This document shows, one piece after another, positions 59,173 to 64,000 of a stretch of 64,000 bases of DNA. The DNA is taken from assembly GCF_020179475.1 (NCBI RefSeq), contig NZ_JAILXZ010000003.1:248001-312000 (forward strand). Direction: 5' to 3'. This DNA is from Novosphingobium huizhouense (GTDB lineage: Bacteria > Pseudomonadota > Alphaproteobacteria > Sphingomonadales > Sphingomonadaceae). Under the pieces are notes generated by a model that was given only the letters and a program-made list of their open reading frames with translations, searched no databases and was not told the DNA's origin. Position 1 is the stretch's first letter. The number at the start of each line of letters is the position of its first letter. A program made the translations under genes and the position numbers.

Positions 59173-61749
59173 GTGAGCGAGCTCTACAAGGTGGCGATCG
59201 TCGGGTCGGGCCCGGCCGGGATGAGCGCGGCCAGCCGCGCCGCGCAGCTCGGGCTGGATCATGTCCTGCTCGAAAAGACCGACCACCTGTCCGACACGAT
59301 CTTCAAGTACCAGAAGGGCAAGCACGTGATGGCGACGCCATCGCAGCTCATCCTGCGGTCCGACCAGGAGTTCGACGCCGGCAAGCGCGAGGACATCCTC
59401 GAGCGCTGGAACGCCCGCACCGCAGCGCTCGGCGTCAATGTGAAGTACAACGCCGAGGTGAAGGCGATCCGCGGCACCGGCCCGGCTATCGAAGGCTCGA
59501 TCCAGAAGATCGTCACCCGCGCCCGCGATGGGTCGACCACCACCACCGAGGTCCAGCGCCACGCCCCGCCCTATGCGATCGAGCTGGCCAATGGCGAGAC
59601 GATCATGGCCGAGACGGTCGTGCTTGCCATCGGCACGCAGGGCAATCCCAACCTGATGCGCTGCCCCGGCGCCGACCTGCCGCACGTGACCTACCAGCTC
59701 GACGACCCCACCGCGATCCTCGACGAACACATCGTCGTGGTCGGCACCGGCGACGCCGGGATCGAGAATGCGCGCGGGCTTGCCGAGGACCCGGCGCAGG
59801 GCAACGTCGTCACCATCCTCAACCGCAGCCCCAAGTCGGCCAACGTGCGTGAAAGCTTCGCCACCGCCAAGGAACCCAACGCCAAGGCTCTGGCCGAGGA
59901 CGACGCCGCCGGCAAGCTGACCATCCGCTACGAAACCGAGACCAAGGCGATCGAGCCCGGCTGGATCACGCTCAACACGCGCGACGGCGAGGAGCGAATC
60001 CGCTGCGACCGGGTGATCGCGCGGATCGGCTCGGCCCCCCCGCGCGGCTTCGTCGAGGCGTGCGGCATCGAGTTCGCGAGCAACGACCGGCTCGCCTTCC
60101 CGACGCTGTCCCCCCAGTTCGAATCGAGCGCGCCGGGGATCTTCGTGATCGGCGCGCTGGCGGGCTACCCGCTGATCAAGCACTGCATGAACCAGGGCTA
60201 CGACGTGGTCGAGTTCATTGCCGGCAATACGGCGCTGAAGCCCGCCGACGAGCCGTTGCTCGAAGCCAAGTTCGCCAGCCTTCCGGGCTCGAGAAGCGTC
60301 AACGACTGGCTCGAATTCCTGCGCGAACGGGTCAGCATCCTCGAAGGGATGACCACGCTGCAGCTGCGCGAGTTCATGCTCGATTCGGACGCCCGGTTCT
60401 ATCCCTCCGGCGCGACGGTGTTCGAGAAGAACGATCCCGGCTCGTCGCTGTTCGCGATCGCTGACGGTTCGGTCCACGTGCGGCTCGACCCCAACGATGC
60501 GAGCAAGGTGGTGCCGATCCCGCAAGGATCGATCTTCGGCGAAGTCGGCCTGATCTCGGGCCGCCGGCGCGGGGCGACCATCGTGGCCGCGCAAGACTGC
60601 ATCTGCGTAGAGATCAGCCGCAACGCCGCATTGAAGCTGCAGAGCCAGGTGCCTTCGGCCCGCCGCGCCATCGAGCGCATCTCGATCGAGCGCCAGCTGC
60701 TGCAGATGTTCGGCTCGGGCCTGACCAGCGGCGATGTCGTCGAAGTGGTCGAGACGGCGAAGATCCTGTCGGTCCGCGCAGGCGACGCGATCATCAGGGA
60801 AGGCGACGACGACAAGGACATCTATGTCATCCGGGTCGGCTCGATGATCGTCGAGAAGGAAGTCGGCGGCAAGCCGGTGTTCCTTTCCTACCTTCCCGCC
60901 GGCTCCTATGTCGGCGAGATGGCGCTGATCGATGGCGGGCAGCGCACGGCAACGGTGCGCGCCGCGATCAAGAGCGAAGTGATCAGGGTCGATGGCGAAG
61001 CCTTCGGCCGAGTGCTGGCGGCGAAGCCTGCCCTGCTGGAGCGCGCTCGCAAGGACATGGAGGTGCGCCGGCGCACCAACGCCTTCGTCGAATCGAAGAA
61101 GGACAGCTTTTCGGGCATCGTCGATCTCTATTCCGAACAGGCCAAGTTCCTCGTCAGCCAGGGCCTCGGCGAAGCGACCGACGTGCTGCTGATCGACGAG
61201 CGGCTGTGCGTGGGCTGCGACAATTGCGAGAAGGCCTGCGCCGACAGCCACGACGGCCTGTCGCGCCTCGACCGCGAGGCGGGCAAGAGCTTCGCCCACC
61301 TCCACGTGCCGACCAGCTGCCGCCACTGCGAGCACCCGCACTGCATGGCCGATTGCCCGCCCAACGCGATCCAGCGCGGCCCCGACGGCGAAGTGCGGAT
61401 CAACGACACCTGCATCGGCTGCGGCAATTGCCAGCGCAACTGCCCCTATGGCGTCATCCGCATGGACAAGGTGCCGCCGAAGAAGCCTTCGCTGCTGAGC
61501 TGGCTGTTTTTCGGCAAGGGTCCGGGACCGGGCGAACCGCCGGCCAGGTGGTCGAAGAAGAACACGCACTATACCGGCGATCCCGCGGTGGACGAGGCGC
61601 TCGACCGCAAGAAGGCGATCAAGTGCGACATGTGCGCCGGGATCGAAGGCGGCCCGAGCTGTGTCCGCGCCTGCCCGACGGGAGCTGCCATCCGCGTCTC
61701 GCCCGACGAGTTCCTGACCGTCGCGCGGCTCGAGAACGAGGGGGCCTGA
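59173..61749 (+). CDS. fusion protein: FAD/NAD(P) reductase + two cyclic-nucleotide-binding domains + 4x[4Fe-4S] ferredoxin
   Basis: 858 residues from a GTG (TTG at 59149 is possible). Domain order: thioredoxin-reductase/YpdA-like flavoprotein (1-360) with G11-S-G-P-A-G16 for FAD, V-V-V-G-T-G-D-A-G-I (188-197) for NAD(P)H, and F-V-I-G-A near 324; a linker; cNMP-binding domain 1 (about 390-500; F-G-E-V-G-L-I-S-G-R-R-R-G-A-T) and domain 2 (about 520-635; V-G-E-M-A-L-I-D-G-G-Q-R-T-A-T); a DmsB/HybA-like domain (670-858) with four Cys sets: 679/682/685/689, 716/719/724/728, 747/750/753/757 and 818/821/830/834. No signal peptide, so cytoplasmic. It would move electrons between NAD(P)H and a membrane partner under cNMP control. 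First of three closely spaced genes. Confidence 0.85.
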   Translation: MSELYKVAIVGSGPAGMSAASRAAQLGLDHVLLEKTDHLSDTIFKYQKGKHVMATPSQLILRSDQEFDAGKREDILERWNARTAALGVNVKYNAEVKAIRGTGPAIEGSIQKIVTRARDGSTTTTEVQRHAPPYAIELANGETIMAETVVLAIGTQGNPNLMRCPGADLPHVTYQLDDPTAILDEHIVVVGTGDAGIENARGLAEDPAQGNVVTILNRSPKSANVRESFATAKEPNAKALAEDDAAGKLTIRYETETKAIEPGWITLNTRDGEERIRCDRVIARIGSAPPRGFVEACGIEFASNDRLAFPTLSPQFESSAPGIFVIGALAGYPLIKHCMNQGYDVVEFIAGNTALKPADEPLLEAKFASLPGSRSVNDWLEFLRERVSILEGMTTLQLREFMLDSDARFYPSGATVFEKNDPGSSLFAIADGSVHVRLDPNDASKVVPIPQGSIFGEVGLISGRRRGATIVAAQDCICVEISRNAALKLQSQVPSARRAIERISIERQLLQMFGSGLTSGDVVEVVETAKILSVRAGDAIIREGDDDKDIYVIRVGSMIVEKEVGGKPVFLSYLPAGSYVGEMALIDGGQRTATVRAAIKSEVIRVDGEAFGRVLAAKPALLERARKDMEVRRRTNAFVESKKDSFSGIVDLYSEQAKFLVSQGLGEATDVLLIDERLCVGCDNCEKACADSHDGLSRLDREAGKSFAHLHVPTSCRHCEHPHCMADCPPNAIQRGPDGEVRINDTCIGCGNCQRNCPYGVIRMDKVPPKKPSLLSWLFFGKGPGPGEPPARWSKKNTHYTGDPAVDEALDRKKAIKCDMCAGIEGGPSCVRACPTGAAIRVSPDEFLTVARLENEGA

Positions 61750-61753
61750 CGGG

Positions 61754-62650
61754 ATGGCGAGCATCGCACCGCGCCGCCGCACCGGCGCCAGCCGCGAACG
61801 CACGAGCACGCACGAGGGCTTCCTGGCCCACCGCGACTTCCGCTGGCTGAAGATCTCCGCCGCGCTCGCGGTGCTCCTGATAGCGCTCTACATCTGGGTG
61901 CCGCTGCCCGCCGGGCACTTCGGTTCGAGCTGGCTGGGCTATACGCTGGGCACGATCGGCGCGCTGCTGATCCTGTGGCTGACCATGCTGGGGGTGCGCA
62001 AGCGGGCGATCACGCCGGGGCGCTGGAGCCTGAAGGCGTGGACCAGCGCCCATGTCTATCTGGGGATGCTGCTGATCGTGGTCGGCACGCTGCATTCGGG
62101 CTTCGCGTTCGGCTGGAACGTGCACACGCTGGCCTGGGCGCTGATGATGCTGGTGATCGTTTCGGGCATGTTCGGCATCTGGGTCTATGCCTCGCTGCCG
62201 CGCGCGCTGTCGGAAAACCGTTACGACGCCGAAGGCGCGATCACCGAGAAGCAGATGGTCGAGGCGATCCGCTCGCTCGACCGGCAGATTCACGATGCCG
62301 CGCAGCCGCTCGACGCCGAAAGCGCGGCGCTGGTCAACCGCAGCCTCGAGGAAGATCCCTTCGCCGGCACGTTCTGGAACCGCCTCACCGGGCGTTATCC
62401 GCGCGACGCCACCCGGACCGCGGCGGCCGAGCTGCGCCAGCGCCGCGCCTTCCTGCCGCGCCGCGCCGACGATCCGCTCGACAAGGTCGATGCCTTGCTC
62501 ACCCGCAAGGAGGCGATGCTCTCGCGCATGCGGCGGCATCTCAAGCTCAAGACCTGGTTGCAGGCCTGGCTCCATGTCCACGTGCCGGTGACCTTCGCCC
62601 TGATCGCCGCGCTGTCCGCGCACGTGGTCGCCGTGTTCTTCTACTGGTGA
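61754..62650 (+). CDS. membrane di-haem b-type cytochrome-like subunit
   Basis: 298 residues with five predicted helices (about 33-50, 61-80, 99-117, 126-146, 274-298) and a long charged cytoplasmic or periplasmic loop (150-265). His100 and His114 in helix 3 and His276 and His290 in helix 5 are each spaced by 14 residues, the arrangement that holds two stacked haems b in ferric reductase/NADPH-oxidase and related cytochromes. His124 and His274 lie at the membrane edges. No family name is clear to me. It lies four bases after the flavoprotein gene and ten before the cytochrome c gene, so it would bridge the two. Confidence 0.75.
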   Translation: MASIAPRRRTGASRERTSTHEGFLAHRDFRWLKISAALAVLLIALYIWVPLPAGHFGSSWLGYTLGTIGALLILWLTMLGVRKRAITPGRWSLKAWTSAHVYLGMLLIVVGTLHSGFAFGWNVHTLAWALMMLVIVSGMFGIWVYASLPRALSENRYDAEGAITEKQMVEAIRSLDRQIHDAAQPLDAESAALVNRSLEEDPFAGTFWNRLTGRYPRDATRTAAAELRQRRAFLPRRADDPLDKVDALLTRKEAMLSRMRRHLKLKTWLQAWLHVHVPVTFALIAALSAHVVAVFFYW

Positions 62651-62660
62651 GGGCCGCCCG

Positions 62661-64000
62661 ATGACGTTCCAGGTCCGCCAGATCGCGCTCAAGTCCAACG
62701 GCGAGGAGATCGTCCGCCCGACCACGGTCGAGGGCGACGAACTGCTGATCGGCCGCGATTCGGCCTGCGCGGTCCACCTGCCCGACCTCGCGGTCGATCC
62801 GCGCCACGCCCGCGCCATGCTGCGGGGCGACGGCACCTTGCTGGTCGAATCGCTGGGCGAGCAGCCGTTCGAGGCCGACGGGCGCAGCACGACGCGCAGG
62901 ACCGTCGACCTCGCAGTCGGCGCCGAACTCGGCTTCGGCGGCCACCGGATCGCGGTTTCCCGCGACGGCGAAAGCGGCGCGGCGGTCCTGACCGTGCGCC
63001 GGGTCGAAGCGGTTTCGGAAAGCGCCGAGGACATCGACCTCGGCACCGCCTTCACCCTGAAGGGCCTGCTGCCGGGCAAGCGCAGCTCGGCCTGGGCCTT
63101 CGCCGCGCTGATGCTGCTGGCATTTCTCGTCGCGCCGATCTGGTCCTACGCCACATATCAGCCGCTGGCGATGCAGAAGGATGCCCGCCGGCCGGCGGGC
63201 GTCCACGGCGATACGGCCTGGTCATCGGGCAAGCTCAGCCTCGCCCACCACAATCTCGAGAACGACTGCCAGGCCTGCCACACCAAGGCCTTCGTCGCGG
63301 TGACCGACAATGCCTGCCTCACCTGCCACAAGGAAGATGCGCACAGCCACATCCCCGACGGCGCGCGGCTGCTGCGCGCGCGGGGCGAGCCGCAGGGCGT
63401 GGCGCGGTTCACCCAGGCGGTGGCGACCGCGTTCAACCGTCCGCAGGGCAGGTGTGCCGGATGTCACACCGAGCACGAGGGGGCCGGTGCTATGCCGGCG
63501 ACCCGGCAGCAATTCTGCACCGATTGCCACGACGGATTGAGGACGCGCTTGCCCGACAGCAAACTCGACGACGCCGCCGACTTCGGCACGGCCCACCCCC
63601 AGTTCCGCCCGAGCCTGATCGCGGCGGTGGCGCCCGGCGGCAAGCCGGTGTTCGCGCAAGTGCGCTGGGCGCCGGGGCTCAAGGAAGCGAACGGGCTCAA
63701 GTTCACGCACGCGCAGCACCTCTCGCACAGCAACGGCGTGGCGCAGATGGTCCGCCGCCGTCCCGGCCGCTTTGCCGCGGATGACGCGCTCGGCTGCCAA
63801 GATTGCCACAAGGCCGAGGCGGGCGGCGCGCGGTTCAAGCCGGTGGTGATGGAAGAGGCCTGCGAGAGCTGCCATTCGCTGACCTTCGACGAGGTCGGCG
63901 GCACCTTCCGCACATTGCGCCACGGCGAGCCCGAGCAGGTCGTGGCCGACTTGCGCGCGTTCTATCGCGGCGGCGCGCCCGCGCGGCCGGCCACGCTTTC
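62661..64000 (+). CDS. FHA domain - membrane helix - multihaem cytochrome c (c3-like), 3' end outside window
   Basis: At least 447 residues; the frame is open to the window edge. Residues 1-115 form an FHA-like domain (L-L-I-G-R-D-S-A-C near 29-36 and D-P-R-H-A-R near 46-51, matching the GR...S...H phosphothreonine-site pattern). A helix at about 143-162 follows G-K-R-S-S, leaving FHA inside and the rest in the periplasm. Six CxxCH haem sites are visible: Cys203, 219, 265, 286, 379 and 401, with many extra His as distal ligands (H196-H197, H228, H230, H350, H353, H356). Third gene of the module; it probably receives electrons from, or donates them to, the di-haem b protein. Confidence 0.88.
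   Translation, partial: MTFQVRQIALKSNGEEIVRPTTVEGDELLIGRDSACAVHLPDLAVDPRHARAMLRGDGTLLVESLGEQPFEADGRSTTRRTVDLAVGAELGFGGHRIAVSRDGESGAAVLTVRRVEAVSESAEDIDLGTAFTLKGLLPGKRSSAWAFAALMLLAFLVAPIWSYATYQPLAMQKDARRPAGVHGDTAWSSGKLSLAHHNLENDCQACHTKAFVAVTDNACLTCHKEDAHSHIPDGARLLRARGEPQGVARFTQAVATAFNRPQGRCAGCHTEHEGAGAMPATRQQFCTDCHDGLRTRLPDSKLDDAADFGTAHPQFRPSLIAAVAPGGKPVFAQVRWAPGLKEANGLKFTHAQHLSHSNGVAQMVRRRPGRFAADDALGCQDCHKAEAGGARFKPVVMEEACESCHSLTFDEVGGTFRTLRHGEPEQVVADLRAFYRGGAPARPATL

Noticed and set aside
58942..61809. 955-residue open frame antisense to the flavin/Fe-S fusion gene
   Set aside because: No recognisable motif; the sense frame has ordered cofactor motifs throughout.

Overview
The window is GC-rich chromosomal DNA of an alphaproteobacterium, most likely of the order Sphingomonadales (Novosphingobium/Sphingobium/Erythrobacter-like). 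The evidence is a full-length CtrA cell-cycle regulator with a CtrA half-site upstream, a cysteine-free short L36 (rpmJ), an HWE/HisKA_2-type histidine kinase, a TonB-dependent siderophore receptor, a short-chain-acyl regulator beside propionyl-CoA carboxylase, and palindromic repeats of the kind common in sphingomonads. There is no insertion sequence, prophage, rRNA operon or CRISPR array. One tRNA (Thr-GGT) is present.

Layout. 1-9.7 kb: partial SRAP/YedK protein, class II aldolase, an orphan [2Fe-2S] small subunit, a siderophore receptor with a Fur-like site, a 614-residue membrane protein with seven 18-residue acidic repeats and a possible Ivy-like periplasmic domain, an M14 carboxypeptidase with two tandem DUF4136-like secreted proteins, and galE. 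9.7-18 kb: rpmJ, HAD hydrolase, pgeF, pepN, epimerase, EamA exporter, threonine aldolase, GNAT, sensor kinase. 18-27.4 kb: tRNA-Thr, then a dense run of housekeeping genes (gpmA, purE-purK-folA, M19 dipeptidase, ribF, ileS-lspA-DUF3035 lipoprotein) joined by ATGA/GTGA overlaps. 27.4-31.5 kb: CorC/HlyC-type protein, OmpA-like lipoprotein, aldo/keto reductase, CysQ-like phosphatase.

31.7-46.2 kb is a propionyl-CoA to succinate module: sucCD, the divergent regulator scfR/prpR-like, pccB, a thiolase, mce, mcm, pccA and then etfBA. Propionyl-CoA is carboxylated (PccAB), epimerised (Mce), isomerised to succinyl-CoA (Mcm) and converted to succinate with nucleotide triphosphate formation (SucCD); EtfAB takes electrons from acyl-CoA dehydrogenases. 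Two families of REP-like palindromes are scattered through the module and two small nuclease-fold-like genes sit among them. 46.2-47.4 kb is a repeat-laden, nearly gene-free stretch ending in a broken gene remnant.

47.4-59 kb: DEAD-box helicase, M20 peptidase, DUF1289, acyl-CoA synthetase, EthD protein, SDR, a PliG-like lysozyme inhibitor, trmB, a membrane-anchored LuxR-type regulator, ctrA, and a CcmI-like TPR protein.

59.1 kb to the window end holds the most striking item, a three-gene electron-transfer module. The first protein fuses an FAD/NAD(P) reductase, two cyclic-nucleotide-binding domains and a 16-Cys (four [4Fe-4S]) ferredoxin domain. The second is a membrane protein with two His pairs spaced 14 residues apart (di-haem b pattern). 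The third is a cytoplasmic FHA domain joined through one membrane helix to a periplasmic multihaem cytochrome c (six CxxCH before the window ends). Together they would form a transmembrane electron path whose cytoplasmic side carries ligand- and phosphopeptide-sensing domains.
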